Positions 1-12,963 are shown, numbered from the stretch's first letter. The stretch: 64,000 bases of DNA from Brevundimonas sp. LM2 (GCF_002002865.1 NZ_CP019508.1:2832501-2896500), one strand, 5' to 3'. A program made the numbers and translations. Notes: a model not told the origin generated them from the letters alone.

Positions 1-894
1 GACGGCCGGCCGGTCGATCTGCGCCCCCTGAACGACGGCCGCGCCTTGTCCGACTTCCGCGATCGGGCCTCTGTCCAGGAAGCCCAGGCCGCCTTGGCGG
101 TGTCGCGCTTTCCCGCCGAGGCGCGCGCGAACTGTCGCATGGTGGTCCAGCGCGATTTCCTGCCGATCAGCGAGGCCACCCCCGCCCAGCTCGTCCAGGC
201 CTTCGGTCCTTCGTCAGGTCAGGATCCGGGCACCCAGGCCGTTCGTTCGGCCTTGGTGGGGCAGTGGGGGGACTGCTCGACGCGGCGCAGGCCTCGACTG
301 GCCAGCTATCCCGACCCTCGCGCGGGATCTCCCACCCCGGGACAGAGGGTGTGGTCCGTGACCCGGTTCGACATCGGCCCCGACGGTGCCACGGCGCGCG
401 TGGAGACGGCCGGCTCCAGCGGGGATCCCGCCTTCGACGCCGAAACCCGAAGGGCCGTGGGCGAGACCCGCTTCTTCGAGGGCGGCTCCGACACCGGTTG
501 CTTCACCAGGTTCGGCCGCCACGGCGCCACCCTTGCGGCCCCAGCCATGCCGCCCCTTCCGACCGACCCCCTGCAGGACTGTCCTTCGGAGATTGAACAG
601 GCGTTCCGCCCCGGTCGACTGAACTACCCGACCATCATGCAGTCCCGCGGCGTGGAGGGTTGGGCCAGGGTCCGCTACGATCTCGCGCCCTGGGGGCAGG
701 TCGGAAACGTCGCGGTCATCGACGCCCAGCCGTCGGCCGTCTTCGGCGACGCGGCGCACGCGATCGTTGCCCAGGGGCGGAGCGATGGAGCCTTCAAGGC
801 AGCGATCCGCTGCGTCTCGGTGGTGCAGTTCCGCATGCCCACCGCGACGGACGCTCCCTCCAACGGCGACACGCCGCCTCCCGCGCCATTCTGA
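1..894 (+). CDS. TonB C-terminal-like domain protein, 5' partial
   Basis: The frame is open from the first base, so the gene starts upstream of the window and a TTG at 46 need not be the start. Two segments look like the TonB C-terminal fold. The first lies around bases 345-480 (QRVWSVTRFDIGPDG then FDAETRRAV). The second lies around 640-840 (GVEGWARVRYDLAPWGQVGN, then a conserved Cys and a VQFRMP strand). In known families this fold contacts TonB-dependent receptors or serves as a periplasmic adaptor. No TonB box-binding partner or membrane anchor is visible in the available part. A short ACGCTT/AAGCGT hairpin (895-909) follows the stop. Assignment is by fold resemblance only; the role is unknown. 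Confidence 0.6.
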   Translation, partial: DGRPVDLRPLNDGRALSDFRDRASVQEAQAALAVSRFPAEARANCRMVVQRDFLPISEATPAQLVQAFGPSSGQDPGTQAVRSALVGQWGDCSTRRRPRLASYPDPRAGSPTPGQRVWSVTRFDIGPDGATARVETAGSSGDPAFDAETRRAVGETRFFEGGSDTGCFTRFGRHGATLAAPAMPPLPTDPLQDCPSEIEQAFRPGRLNYPTIMQSRGVEGWARVRYDLAPWGQVGNVAVIDAQPSAVFGDAAHAIVAQGRSDGAFKAAIRCVSVVQFRMPTATDAPSNGDTPPPAPF

Positions 895-933
895 ACGCTT
901 CCCAAGCGTCAGCGCGCGACTTAAACCTCGGCC

Positions 934-1974
934 ATGGCTGAGCCTTGGATTCGTCCGTCCACCCTTGATCGCCGGACGCTGCTCGTCGGTGCCGGTGCGG
1001 TCGTGTCGGCCGGTGCGCTCGCCGCATGCGGTAATTCCGAAGCCCCAGTCGACGACCAGGGCCGGGTCCGCATCCGCTTCGCGACCGACTGGCTGGCCCA
1101 GGCCGAGCACGGCGGCTTCTACCAGGCCCTGGCCTCGGGGGCCTACGAACGGCGCAACCTGAACGTCCAGATCATCCAGGGCGGCCCGGGCGTGAACGTG
1201 CCCCAGCTGCTGGCCGCCGGGGCCGTCGAACTTGGCATGGGCTCCAACAGCTTCATCCCGCTGAACCTCGTCGCGGAGGGGGCTCCGGTGAAGGCCGTGG
1301 CCGCCTTCTTCCAGAAGGATCCCCAGGTCCTGATCGCCCACCCGGACGACACCCTGACCGGCATCGCCGACCTGGCCGACCGGCCCTTCCTTCTGGCCGA
1401 CGCCTCGATCACCGCCTTCTGGGTCTGGCTAAAGGCCAAATACGGCTTCACCGACGACCAGGTGCGCAAATACACCTTCAACCCCGCCCCCTTCCTGGCC
1501 GACGAGCGGGCGGTGCAGCAGGGCTATCTGACCTCCGAGCCCTATACGATCGAGAAGGTCGGCGGGTTCGAGCCGCGCGTCTTCCTGCTGGCCGACGAGG
1601 GCTATCCCTCCTACGCCACCATGGTGCTGTCGCCCGACGGGTTCGCCCGCGATAACGCGACGGCCTTGCGCGCCTTCATCGCCGCCTCGGCCGAGGGCTG
1701 GCGCGACTACATCCGCGGCGACCCCAAGCCCGCCGACGCCCTGATCAAGGCGGCGAACCCCGACATGACCCAGGACATCCTGGATCAGGCCCGGGCCCGG
1801 CTCAGCGAATACGGCGTCGTCGATGCCGGCGACGCGGCGCTGTACGGCCTTGGCGCCATGACCGATGAACGCTGGCAGGCCTTCTTCGAGGTCACCAGCC
1901 AGGCCGGCGTCTATCCGCCCAACCTGAACTGGCGCGACGCCTTCACCGACAACTTCCTCCCCGGCCGTGGCTAG
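934..1974 (+). CDS. ABC transporter substrate-binding lipoprotein (NMT1/SsuA-like)
   Basis: A 346-residue periplasmic solute-binding protein. It opens with a twin-arginine signal (LDRRTLLVGAG, R13-R14) that ends in a lipobox LAAC, so Cys32 should be lipidated. The mature part has the NMT1/THI5-like pattern (RFATDWLAQAEHGGFYQALA, then VQIIQGGPGVNVPQLLAAG). This family binds small organic ligands such as sulfonates, nitrate or pyrimidine thiamine precursors; the ligand cannot be read from sequence. The ATPase and permease genes follow at 2042 and 2812, so the three form one importer operon. No TPP riboswitch-like structure was noticed in the short leader, so a thiamine role is not specifically supported. 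Confidence 0.85.
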   Translation: MAEPWIRPSTLDRRTLLVGAGAVVSAGALAACGNSEAPVDDQGRVRIRFATDWLAQAEHGGFYQALASGAYERRNLNVQIIQGGPGVNVPQLLAAGAVELGMGSNSFIPLNLVAEGAPVKAVAAFFQKDPQVLIAHPDDTLTGIADLADRPFLLADASITAFWVWLKAKYGFTDDQVRKYTFNPAPFLADERAVQQGYLTSEPYTIEKVGGFEPRVFLLADEGYPSYATMVLSPDGFARDNATALRAFIAASAEGWRDYIRGDPKPADALIKAANPDMTQDILDQARARLSEYGVVDAGDAALYGLGAMTDERWQAFFEVTSQAGVYPPNLNWRDAFTDNFLPGRG

Positions 1975-2041
1975 GTCGCAACCGCATCGCTCTCCGCCCC
2001 CTGGGCGGAGACAGGCCGCGTAGCGGCGGGAGGCGGGCCGC

Positions 2042-2815
2042 ATGGATGCCCCCCAACCGGAGCCCGTAGGCGCGGAGGCTGTATTCGCGCTCCAGGGCGT
2101 CACCGTCCGCTACCCCGGCCGCCCCCGGCTCGGACCGCTCGACCTGACGGTGACCTCGGGTCAGATCGTCGCCCTGGTCGGGGCGTCGGGGGCCGGCAAG
2201 TCCACCGCCCTGCGACTGCTGGCCGGCCTGGAGCCGCCCGCGTCCGGCCGGGCCCTCCGCCCGGCCGGCGGCCGGACCGCCTTCGTCTTCCAGGCTCCGA
2301 CCCTGATGCCCTGGGCCGACGCCCGCACCAATGTCGCCCTGCCGCTGGAACTGTCCGGCACCCCAGCGACCGAGGCGCGCCGCCGCGCGGACATCGCCCT
2401 CGCTGCCGTGGGCCTGGGCGACCGCACCACGGCGCGCCCGCGCCAGCTGTCCGGCGGCATGGCCATGCGCGTGTCCCTGGCCCGCGCCCTGGTCGTGGAG
2501 CCCGACCTGCTGCTGCTCGACGAGCCCTTCGCCGCCCTGGACTCGATCACCCGCCGCGCCCTGATCGAGGATCTGCATCGCATCGCCACCCGCCGCCCCC
2601 TCGCCATCGTCTTCGTGACCCATGACGTGGAGGAGGCCGCCTACCTGGCCGGGCGGGTGGTCGTCCTGTCCGCCGCCGACGGCCATGCGGTCGCCGATCT
2701 CGCCCTGCCCGGCCCCCTGCCCCGCCCGGCCGGATGGCGCGGCGATCCGGCCTTCCGCGCGGCCGTCGAGACGGTCGCCGACGCCCTCGCCGCCAGCATG
2801 GGACAGACGGCATGA
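2042..2815 (+). CDS. ABC transporter ATP-binding protein
   Basis: A 257-residue nucleotide-binding subunit of the nitrate/sulfonate/taurine type. Walker A is GASGAGKS at residues 47-54, the signature LSGGM is near 136, and Walker B LLLLDEP is near 157-162, followed by the D-loop FAALD and the switch His in VFVTHD. It energises the importer formed with the lipoprotein at 934 and the permease at 2812. Its stop overlaps the permease start as ATGA, which indicates translational coupling. A 67-base gap separates it from the binding-protein gene. Confidence 0.9.
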   Translation: MDAPQPEPVGAEAVFALQGVTVRYPGRPRLGPLDLTVTSGQIVALVGASGAGKSTALRLLAGLEPPASGRALRPAGGRTAFVFQAPTLMPWADARTNVALPLELSGTPATEARRRADIALAAVGLGDRTTARPRQLSGGMAMRVSLARALVVEPDLLLLDEPFAALDSITRRALIEDLHRIATRRPLAIVFVTHDVEEAAYLAGRVVVLSAADGHAVADLALPGPLPRPAGWRGDPAFRAAVETVADALAASMGQTA

Positions 2816-3573
2816 CCCGCCTGACCCAGACCCTTCCCGCCCTGCTCCTCACCGCCCTGCTGATGGCGGGATGGGAGGCCGCCAGCCGCCTGTTCGATGT
2901 CCCCGTCTATGTCCTGCCGCCGCCCAGCGCCGTGATCCTGGCCCTGATCGACAACGCCCCCGTCCTGGCCGGATCGGCCTGGCAGACCTTCTGGATGGCG
3001 TTCAAGGCCCTGGTCCTCGCCGTCGCCCTGGGTGGCGGCCTCGCCGTCCTGGTGTCGCTGAACCGCACGGCCGAGCGTGCGGTGGCACCCCTGGCCGTCA
3101 CGCTTCAGGTCACGCCGGTCGTGGCCATCGCTCCGCTGGTGTTGATCTGGGCCGGACTGGACCATGCCGATCGGGCGGTGACGGCCCTGGCGGCCGCGGT
3201 GGCCTTCTTCCCGGTCTTCTCCGGCGTCCTGACCGGGCTGAAGTCCGCCGATCCCGACCTGGAGCGCCTGTTCGACCTGCACGGGGCCTCCCCCCTGCAG
3301 CGGCTGTTTCGTCTGCGCCTGCCGTCGGCCCTGCCGTTCGTGCTGGAAGGCGTCCGCGTCGCGGCCGGCCTGTCGATCGTCGGGGCCGTGGTGGCCGAGT
3401 TCGTGTCCGGCTCCGGTGCCACACAGGGTCTCGCCTGGCGCCTGCTGGAAGCCGGCAACCGGCTGCGCACGCCCGACCTGCTCGCCGCCCTCGCCTGTCT
3501 GGCCGCCATGGGGCTGGCGCTGAATGCCCTGACGACGGCGATCCAGCGGCGCGTCCTCGCGGCCCTGACGTGA
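2812..3573 (+). CDS. ABC transporter permease (SsuC/TauC-like)
   Basis: A 253-residue inner-membrane permease with about six hydrophobic segments. The frame is open further upstream, but the ATG at 2812 overlapping the ATPase stop (ATGA) is the natural start. It gives a typical N-terminal membrane segment (LPALLLTALLMAGWEAASR). The EAA-like coupling loop is recognisable around LFDLHGASPLQRLFRLRLPSA, about two-thirds along. It completes the three-gene importer. Substrate specificity lies with the lipoprotein and is unknown. Confidence 0.88.
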   Translation: MTRLTQTLPALLLTALLMAGWEAASRLFDVPVYVLPPPSAVILALIDNAPVLAGSAWQTFWMAFKALVLAVALGGGLAVLVSLNRTAERAVAPLAVTLQVTPVVAIAPLVLIWAGLDHADRAVTALAAAVAFFPVFSGVLTGLKSADPDLERLFDLHGASPLQRLFRLRLPSALPFVLEGVRVAAGLSIVGAVVAEFVSGSGATQGLAWRLLEAGNRLRTPDLLAALACLAAMGLALNALTTAIQRRVLAALT

Positions 3574-3628
3574 AACCGCGGGCGTCGTTAGCCCCGGGTT
3601 AAGTCGCCCTACCTAGGCTGGCGCCGAT

Positions 3629-4549
3629 ATGATTTACCGGAGCCGCACCTTGCCGAGCCGCGCCACACGATTCGCGATCCTGCTGGCGGCCACGGGCGTA
3701 GCCGGCGGGCTGATGGACACGGTCCAGGCCCAGACGACCGCGGCGGGTCCGGGTCCCCGCTACATGACCTGGGCCGGCCGGCCCACCACCACGACACCAG
3801 CCGGCGTCATTGCCGCCGAGGCAGAGACGAAGGCGCAAACGGAGCCCGAGCCGGCCCCGGCCCCGACCCGCAGAGCGATGATTCCGCGCCAGGTCGCGCC
3901 GACCCAGGCGGTCTCGCGTCCGGCGCTTCAGCCGACCCCGACGCCCCAGCGGGTGTCACGCGGACCGACGCCCGCCAGCGTCTGGCTGGATCCTCAGCCG
4001 GTGCCCGCCTTCGCCCTTGGCGCTCCGGATCCGCTGGCCTACACCCGCGAGACGCCCGCCCCGGCCGCCGCCGCGGACAGCACGACCCAGCCGGTCTGGT
4101 CTTCCGCGCCGGTCTTGCAGCCGCAGCCCGAAGATCGTCCGCAGGCGGTACCGTCTGCGGCCCCGGCCGCCCCGCGACCCGCAGACCCAGCGGCGGTGGC
4201 CGATCCCATGGCCCCCCGCGCCGACGCCCCGATCTTCCGCCTTCGCCCCCAGGCCGCGCTGCCGCAGCCGCAGCCCGCGGCGGCGTCGGACCCGGCGGCG
4301 CCTCAGGTCTATGCCGAGGCGGCTGCGCCCGTCCCGGCGCTCGCTCGCCCTGGGCAGCAGACCAGCCGCTACTATTCGGTCCACCGCGAGGCCGGTCACG
4401 CTCCGGACCGCACGCCCCTGCCCGAGGCCGTGTTCTACGACAGCGTCGCCCTGGACCTGGCCGAACCGCCCGAGACCGAGCTCCCTCAGCGGGATGCCCA
4501 GGGCCGCCTGCGGCCGCCCGTCCGCGACGAAGATCCGGAACGTCCATGA
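3629..4549 (+). CDS. Secreted Pro/Ala-rich protein of unknown function
   Basis: A 306-residue protein with an N-terminal signal peptide (FAILLAATGVAGGLMDTVQAQ, cleavage probably after AQA) and then a long low-complexity region rich in Pro, Ala, Gln and Arg with no recognised domain. The last 80 residues are more ordered (TSRYYSVHREAGHAPDRTPL, then VFYDSVALDLAEPPE). Its stop overlaps the start of the DUF2336 gene as ATGA, so the two are probably co-translated. Such Pro-rich sequence may span or associate with the cell wall, but this is inference. I do not recognise the family. Confidence 0.7.
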   Translation: MIYRSRTLPSRATRFAILLAATGVAGGLMDTVQAQTTAAGPGPRYMTWAGRPTTTTPAGVIAAEAETKAQTEPEPAPAPTRRAMIPRQVAPTQAVSRPALQPTPTPQRVSRGPTPASVWLDPQPVPAFALGAPDPLAYTRETPAPAAAADSTTQPVWSSAPVLQPQPEDRPQAVPSAAPAAPRPADPAAVADPMAPRADAPIFRLRPQAALPQPQPAAASDPAAPQVYAEAAAPVPALARPGQQTSRYYSVHREAGHAPDRTPLPEAVFYDSVALDLAEPPETELPQRDAQGRLRPPVRDEDPERP

Positions 4550-5667
4550 GCGAGACCCTGGTCCCCCCGCGCCGCGAACCCGCCGAGCTCGGCTCGCGCT
4601 TGCCCGACCTGATCGCCCTGGCGCACGAGCCGTCCAGCGAGAAGCGCCGCGCCCTGCTCCGCGAGCTGACCGACCATTTCTTCGGTGGCGGCGTGCGGAC
4701 GTCGACCGAGAACGCCCTCTACGATTCCGTGCTCACGGACCTGACCGTCGAGATGGAGGTCGCCGTCCGGGCCGAGCTGTCGGAGCGCTTCGCTTCGGCG
4801 CCGGACGCCCCGCGCGGCCTCATCCGCCGACTGGCCAATGACGAGGTCGCCGTGGCCGATGCGGTGCTGCGCGCCTCCACCGTCCTGACCGACGAAGATC
4901 TGCTGGGCGTGGTCCGCTCGCAGGGCCAGGGCCACCTTCGCGCCGTCTCGGTACGCGCCAGCGTGTCCGAAGCCGTCTCCGACGTGATCGTGGAACGCGG
5001 CGACGACGAGACCCTCGGCACCCTCCTGCGCAATGACGGCGCCCGACTGTCGCGGACGGCGTCCGAAACCGCCGTCGAGCGCGCCAAGGCCAATCCGACC
5101 CTCCATGCCGCCACCGTCGAGCGCAAGGAGCTGCCCGCCGACCTGCTGAACGACATGTATTTCGTGGTCGAGGCCCGGCTGCGCCAGCGGATTCTGGAAC
5201 AGAACGCCGCCATGGACCCGGTCCTGCTGGAAAGCGCCCTGGCCGCCGGTCGCGCCCGCGTGGCCGCCGACGACGGCACCCTTCCGCCTGACTATGCGAA
5301 ATGCCTCGCCTATGTGAACGAACTGCGCGCGGCCAATCAGCTCACGCCGACCATGTTGGCCCGGTTCCTGCGCTCGGGCAGCAAGACCTCGTTCCTGATC
5401 GCCCTGGCCCAGTTGGCGGACGTGCAGTTCCACACCGCCGACCAGATCGTCGAGCGCCGGGAGCTGGATGCCCTGGCGGTGATCTGCAAGGCCGCCGACC
5501 TGGATAGGGCCCTGTTCCTGACCTTCGCCGTGGTGATCCTGAACACCGACGGCGACGCCATGGGCAAGGCCCACAGCTATGCCCGCATGTATGCCGAGCT
5601 CACCCGGGACGCCGCCCTGCGCACCCTGCGCTTCTGGCGCATGCGCCGCAGCTCGGCCGCGGCATAG
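4546..5667 (+). CDS. DUF2336 domain-containing protein
   Basis: A 373-residue cytoplasmic, alpha-helical protein of the alphaproteobacterial DUF2336 family, whose function is not established. The helical HEAT-like pattern includes ALLRELTDHFFGGG near residue 36, VEMEVAVRAELSERFA near 66 and LTDEDLLGVVRSQGQGHL near 115. It starts on the ATG that overlaps the preceding stop. A strong terminator hairpin follows directly. A second DUF2336 protein lies on the other strand at 6328-7560 with only mucR between them, so the two paralogues bracket that regulator. Confidence 0.82.
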   Translation: MSETLVPPRREPAELGSRLPDLIALAHEPSSEKRRALLRELTDHFFGGGVRTSTENALYDSVLTDLTVEMEVAVRAELSERFASAPDAPRGLIRRLANDEVAVADAVLRASTVLTDEDLLGVVRSQGQGHLRAVSVRASVSEAVSDVIVERGDDETLGTLLRNDGARLSRTASETAVERAKANPTLHAATVERKELPADLLNDMYFVVEARLRQRILEQNAAMDPVLLESALAAGRARVAADDGTLPPDYAKCLAYVNELRAANQLTPTMLARFLRSGSKTSFLIALAQLADVQFHTADQIVERRELDALAVICKAADLDRALFLTFAVVILNTDGDAMGKAHSYARMYAELTRDAALRTLRFWRMRRSSAAA

Positions 5668-5669
5668 AA

Positions 5670-5696
5670 AAACCCTCTCCCGTCGGGAGAGGGTTT
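5670..5696. terminator. Bidirectional terminator hairpin
   Basis: A perfect 12-bp stem AAACCCTCTCCC / GGGAGAGGGTTT with a 3-base loop (5682-5684). It is flanked by A-rich sequence on one side and T-rich on the other. It sits between the convergent DUF2336 and mucR genes and can serve both. Confidence 0.85.
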
Positions 5697-5722
5697 GTTC
5701 GACTTCAGAGTTGGCGTGACGC

Positions 5723-6172
5723 CTATTTCTTGGCGGCGACGCGCGGGGCGCGGGCCGGCTTGCGACCGCCCTGGCCCAGACCCATCTGCTTGGCCAGATC
5801 CGAACGCGCCTTGGCATAGTTCGGGGCGACCATCGGATAGTCTTTGGGCAGACCCCATTTGGCGCGGTATTCCTCGGGGCTCATGTCGTACTTGGTGCGT
5901 AGGTGGCGCTTCAACGACTTGAACTTGCGGCCGTCTTCCAGACAGATCAGGAAGTCGGGGCTGATCGACTTGCGGATCGGCACCGCCGGTTCCTTGACCT
6001 CCGGCTCGACTTCCACGACGCCGGTCGAGACCTGGCTCAGCGCGGCATGGATATTGGAAATCAGCGAGGGCAGGTCGTTGGCCGACACGCTGTTGTTGCC
6101 GACATAGGCTGATACGATGTCCGCGGTCATTTCCAGAAGCTCAGACCGGTCGTCCACTCTTGTCGCGTCCAC
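5723..6172 (-). CDS. mucR: MucR family zinc-finger transcriptional regulator
   Basis: A Ros/MucR-type regulator of 149 residues. The zinc-finger region reads [20 protein letters not shown] with the family sequence [14 protein letters not shown] behind it, and the C-terminus is Arg/Lys-rich. In Caulobacter, MucR proteins work with SciP and the CtrA network to set cell-cycle gene expression; that role is known for the family and not shown here. The frame can be read from a TTG at 6250. I chose the GTG at 6172 because a TAAGGA ribosome-binding site lies just upstream and the protein then begins close to the usual MucR N-terminus ([19 protein letters not shown]). Confidence 0.88.
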   Translation of the reverse strand: MDATRVDDRSELLEMTADIVSAYVGNNSVSANDLPSLISNIHAALSQVSTGVVEVEPEVKEPAVPIRKSISPDFLICLEDGRKFKSLKRHLRTKYDMSPEEYRAKWGLPKDYPMVAPNYAKARSDLAKQMGLGQGGRKPARAPRVAAKK

Positions 6173-6327
6173 GGGGTTTTCCTTACCTAGACTTTTCGCA
6201 CTATCGCGCTTGTGAGTCTGGGGAATAAGGATATTCGGTGACGAAAGCAATGCATCGTCATGTCTTCTTCAATCCAGCCGACGGCAAAGGTCAGCGCGAC
6301 TATAGTCCTTAGGACGGCAGTCTATGA

Positions 6328-7560
6328 TCAGCGTCCGAAGTTCTCGGCCAGCATCAACCTGGCCGCCCGTTCGGGGGCCGAATAGTCGTCCAACGCCTCC
6401 TCCTCGCCTTCGCGGATGGCCTTCAGCAAGGCCGGCGACATCGCCGAGGAGAGGGACCAGTTCCAGTAGCGCAGCACCGTCTGGGCGCGGTCGACGGCCA
6501 GCATCTCGTAGGTGATCTGGACCCGCTCCCAGTCCGGGTGCACGCCGCCACCGACGGTTGTTTCCGGCCGTCGCATCGAGCGCCAGAGGTTCTGAAGGTC
6601 GACGCGCGAAAGACCGGTGGCCTTGCACAGGATGGCCAGAGGCTCGCCGCAGACGTCCCCCAGGATCTTGGCCCCGGTCAGAGGTTTGATGCCGGCCAGA
6701 TAGGCGATCTCGGCCGCGACCTCGCGGTCCAGTCCCTCCTTGGCCGCCTCGCTCACCGCATGTTCGAGACTTTTGTACGGACTCTTCTCGATCGCCGCGC
6801 GGTTTCTCTGGCGACGCTCGATGAACTGCAGCGCCTTGCGCGCGACGGGGTCCTGCCAGCCCTCGGCCGCCGCCATGATGAAGACGTCCTCGACCACCTC
6901 CTGCATGACTTCGCGCGAGACGGCGAAACGCTGCAGGATGGTCTTGCGGTCGTCGGCGCCGCACCACCAGAACATCACATAGGCCCCGGACGGTCGCAGT
7001 TCCGACCGGCGCAGCAGATGGCCGCACAGCGTCGGCGAGGATCGGCTGAGATTGACGACGGCTTCGACGCCGCACTGCGACAGCCGCGCGGTGGTGTTGC
7101 GCAGGATCGCCTCGATGACCGGCGTCTCGTCATAGGCGATCAGGGTCTCGGTCACGACCTCGGACAGGCCGCGCCGGCTGGCCATCAGGAAGCGGTGTTC
7201 GAAGGTCGTATCGCGAGCGCAGGCGACCAGATCGGCGTCGCTCAATGACGCGCACCCCTCGATGAGCAGACCGGCGATGGTGGGATCATCGCGCAGCAGC
7301 ATCCGCGCCAGGCTGTTGGGCAGTTCGCTCAAAGGGGTCAGCCGCTGCGCCACCCGGTGGCGCTCTCGCGGCGCGGCCAGCCGCAGCATCTCGACCAGCA
7401 GGTCGCCGACGACGGAGCGCTCGAACGCATTGACCCGACTGGCCGGCAGCGACACCACGTCCGCCAGTCGCTTCAGCAACGCATGGCGCGCGCGGAAGAC
7501 CGGCGGCGGGGCGTCGGGCACCAGAGGCTCTGAAGTCTGGGCGAGGGCCGGTTCGGACAT
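6328..7560 (-). CDS. DUF2336 domain-containing protein (second copy)
   Basis: A 410-residue helical protein of the DUF2336 family. Shared patterns with the copy at 4546 include the N-terminal half (VGDLLVEMLRLAAPRERHRV), the DADLVACARD region and a C-terminal VDRAQTVLRYWNWSLS, which parallels TRDAALRTLRFWRMRR of the other copy. No membrane segment or signal peptide is seen. The gene lies upstream of mucR on the same strand with about 155 bases between them. The family's biochemical role is not established. Confidence 0.8.
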   Translation of the reverse strand: MSEPALAQTSEPLVPDAPPPVFRARHALLKRLADVVSLPASRVNAFERSVVGDLLVEMLRLAAPRERHRVAQRLTPLSELPNSLARMLLRDDPTIAGLLIEGCASLSDADLVACARDTTFEHRFLMASRRGLSEVVTETLIAYDETPVIEAILRNTTARLSQCGVEAVVNLSRSSPTLCGHLLRRSELRPSGAYVMFWWCGADDRKTILQRFAVSREVMQEVVEDVFIMAAAEGWQDPVARKALQFIERRQRNRAAIEKSPYKSLEHAVSEAAKEGLDREVAAEIAYLAGIKPLTGAKILGDVCGEPLAILCKATGLSRVDLQNLWRSMRRPETTVGGGVHPDWERVQITYEMLAVDRAQTVLRYWNWSLSSAMSPALLKAIREGEEEALDDYSAPERAARLMLAENFGR

Positions 7561-7598
7561 GGGCGCTCAACCTAGGGCCGATCCGGTTAACCGAGACC

Positions 7599-8585
7599 TT
7601 ACAGCCCCTCGAACAGGGCGGTCGACAGGTAGCGTTCGGCGAAGCTGGGAATGATCACCACGATGGTCTTGCCCGCGTTCTCGTCCAGGGCGGCCAGGCG
7701 GAAGGCCGCGACCAGGGCCGCGCCCGAACTGATGCCGACCGGGATCCCCTCGACCCGCGCGACCTTGCGGGCCATCTCGAAACTGTCCTCGTTGGAGACC
7801 TGCTCGACCCCGTCGATGACGGACCGGTCGACGATGGCGGGGATGAAGCCGGCCCCGATCCCCTGGATCTTGTGCGGACCCGGCTCGCCTCCCGACAGCA
7901 CGGGCGATGCCGTCGGCTCGACCGCGATCATGCGGACGGAGGGCTTCTTGGCCTTCAGACCCTGGCCGACGCCGGTGATGGTCCCGCCGGTGCCGACGCC
8001 GGACACGACGATGTCCACCGTGCCGCCCGTGTCGTTCCAGATTTCCTCGGCCGTCGTGACGCGGTGGATCGAAGGATTGGCGGGGTTCTCGAACTGCGAC
8101 GGCGTAACCGCGCCCGGGGTGCGCTCCAGCAGCTCGCTCGCCATGGCGATGGCGCCCTTCATGCCTTTCTCGGCCGGGGTCAGCATCAGTTCGGCCCCCA
8201 GCAGGGCCAGCATCTTGCGCCGCTCGATCGACATGCTTTCCGGCATGACCAGGATCAGCCGATAGCCTTTCGCCGCCGCCACGAAGGCCAGGCCGATCCC
8301 CGTATTGCCGCTGGTCGGCTCGATGATGACGCTGTCCGGCGTCAGACGGCCCGCCGCCTCCAGCGCCTCGATCATCGACACGCCGATGCGGTCCTTGACC
8401 GACGACGTGGGGTTGAAGAACTCCAGCTTGGCCAGGACGCGGGCCTTGGGCTGGTGCTCGGCCGACAGGCGCGGCAGGCCGACGATCGGAGTGTCGCCGA
8501 TGGTGTCGATGATGCTGTCATAGACCTTGCCGCGGCCGTGGGTCGCGTGGCGGACGGTGTCGTAGGCGGTCGGCAGGTCGGACAT
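7599..8585 (-). CDS. cysK: Cysteine synthase A (O-acetylserine sulfhydrylase)
   Basis: A 328-residue PLP enzyme that makes L-cysteine from O-acetylserine and sulfide. The PLP lysine is K64 in NPTSSVKDR, the substrate loop is PTSGNTGIG, and the phosphate-binding loop is [11 protein letters not shown]. The C-terminal half has [10 protein letters not shown] and [11 protein letters not shown], all typical of CysK. The length fits the family. It is 38 bases downstream of the DUF2336 start region on the same strand but likely has its own promoter. A cysQ gene, another sulfur-assimilation gene, lies far away at 43910. Confidence 0.95.
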   Translation of the reverse strand: MSDLPTAYDTVRHATHGRGKVYDSIIDTIGDTPIVGLPRLSAEHQPKARVLAKLEFFNPTSSVKDRIGVSMIEALEAAGRLTPDSVIIEPTSGNTGIGLAFVAAAKGYRLILVMPESMSIERRKMLALLGAELMLTPAEKGMKGAIAMASELLERTPGAVTPSQFENPANPSIHRVTTAEEIWNDTGGTVDIVVSGVGTGGTITGVGQGLKAKKPSVRMIAVEPTASPVLSGGEPGPHKIQGIGAGFIPAIVDRSVIDGVEQVSNEDSFEMARKVARVEGIPVGISSGAALVAAFRLAALDENAGKTIVVIIPSFAERYLSTALFEGL

Positions 8586-8724
8586 GGGGCGCTCCGGTCT
8601 CGGTCGGGGCCCTCAGACATAGGCTCCGGGACCGGCCGCACAAGACATCTTTGCTGCGCCCCGCCCCGAGATTCGGTCGTCGATCCAGACGCTTCACCGG
8701 GTCTGGCGTCGCGCGATCCGACAT

Positions 8725-12096
<3,372 letters not shown>

Positions 12097-12167
12097 CGAA
12101 GGCCGAAACCGCCCGCGACGCTGCCGAGTTTCCCCGTTCAACCCGCCAAACCTGCCCCGGAGCCGCC

Positions 12168-12917
12168 ATGACCCGCCGCCTGACCGCCCTCGCCGCCGCC
12201 CTCCTCGCCACCTCGAGCCTGGCCGCCTGCGCCTACAACGACACGCTCGGCCGCAACCAGCTGATCCTGGGCGATCCGGCCGCGATCAACCAGCAGTCCG
12301 ACGCGGCCTGGGCCGAGCTGCTGCGGACGCAGAGCCCGACCCGCAGCGGACCTCAGGTCGAGCGGATCCGTACCGTCGGCGACCGTCTGGTGCGCGCCGC
12401 CGGCCTGACCAACCGCGCCTGGGACTACGCCGTCTTCAACAGCCAGAGCCCCAACGCCTTCGTCCTTCCGTCCGGCAAGATCGGCGTGAGCAGCGGCCTG
12501 CTGGCGCTCGTGCAGAACGACGATCAGCTGGCCACCGTCATCGGTCACGAGATCGGCCACGTCGTGGCCCAGCACGCCGCCGAGCGGGCGTCCTCCACGG
12601 CCCTGGCCGGCATCGGCCTGTCGGTGGCCCAGGGCGTGGCCGGTTCGCGCGGCGAGGCGGTCGGGTCCTTCGGCAACATCGCGGCCCAGTACGGCCTGCT
12701 CCTGCCCCACTCGCGCCGCGACGAGCTGGAGGCCGACCGCCTGGGCGTCGACTACCTGGCCGCCGCGGGCTTCCGCCCGTCGCAGGCCATCGCCCTGTGG
12801 CGGTTGATGGCGCAGCAACGCCAGTCCGGCCAGCCCGAGTTCGCCTCCACCCACCCGTCGGACGCGACCCGAATCCAGGCGCTGGAAGGCTATATCGCGC
12901 AGCGCGGCTGGGCCTGA
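12168..12917 (+). CDS. M48 family metalloprotease lipoprotein
   Basis: A 249-residue periplasmic lipoprotein protease. The signal peptide (LTALAAALLATSSLAAC) ends in a lipobox, so the Cys should be lipidated. The zinc motif is HEIGH, and the third ligand is the Glu in RRDELEADRLG. This is the BepA/LoiP type of M48 protease, which takes part in outer-membrane protein quality control. The ATG at 12168 was chosen because the open frame upstream is antisense to the kinase gene and has no relation to the family. A terminator hairpin follows. Confidence 0.88.
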   Translation: MTRRLTALAAALLATSSLAACAYNDTLGRNQLILGDPAAINQQSDAAWAELLRTQSPTRSGPQVERIRTVGDRLVRAAGLTNRAWDYAVFNSQSPNAFVLPSGKIGVSSGLLALVQNDDQLATVIGHEIGHVVAQHAAERASSTALAGIGLSVAQGVAGSRGEAVGSFGNIAAQYGLLLPHSRRDELEADRLGVDYLAAAGFRPSQAIALWRLMAQQRQSGQPEFASTHPSDATRIQALEGYIAQRGWA

Positions 12918-12924
12918 CCGGACG

Positions 12925-12953
12925 CGGGGTCCGGACCGATCGTCCGAACCCCG
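12925..12953. terminator. Terminator-like hairpin between convergent genes
   Basis: A 12-bp stem CGGGGTCCGGAC / GTCCGAACCCCG with one mismatch and a 5-base loop. It lies between the M48 protease stop and the TonB receptor stop. There is no U-tract, so it may act by folding alone. Confidence 0.55.
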
Positions 12954-12963
12954 CCCCTCAAAC

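Noticed and set aside
895..933. TPP riboswitch upstream of the ABC importer
   Set aside because: The leader is only 39 bases and shows just a short hairpin, too small for a riboswitch.
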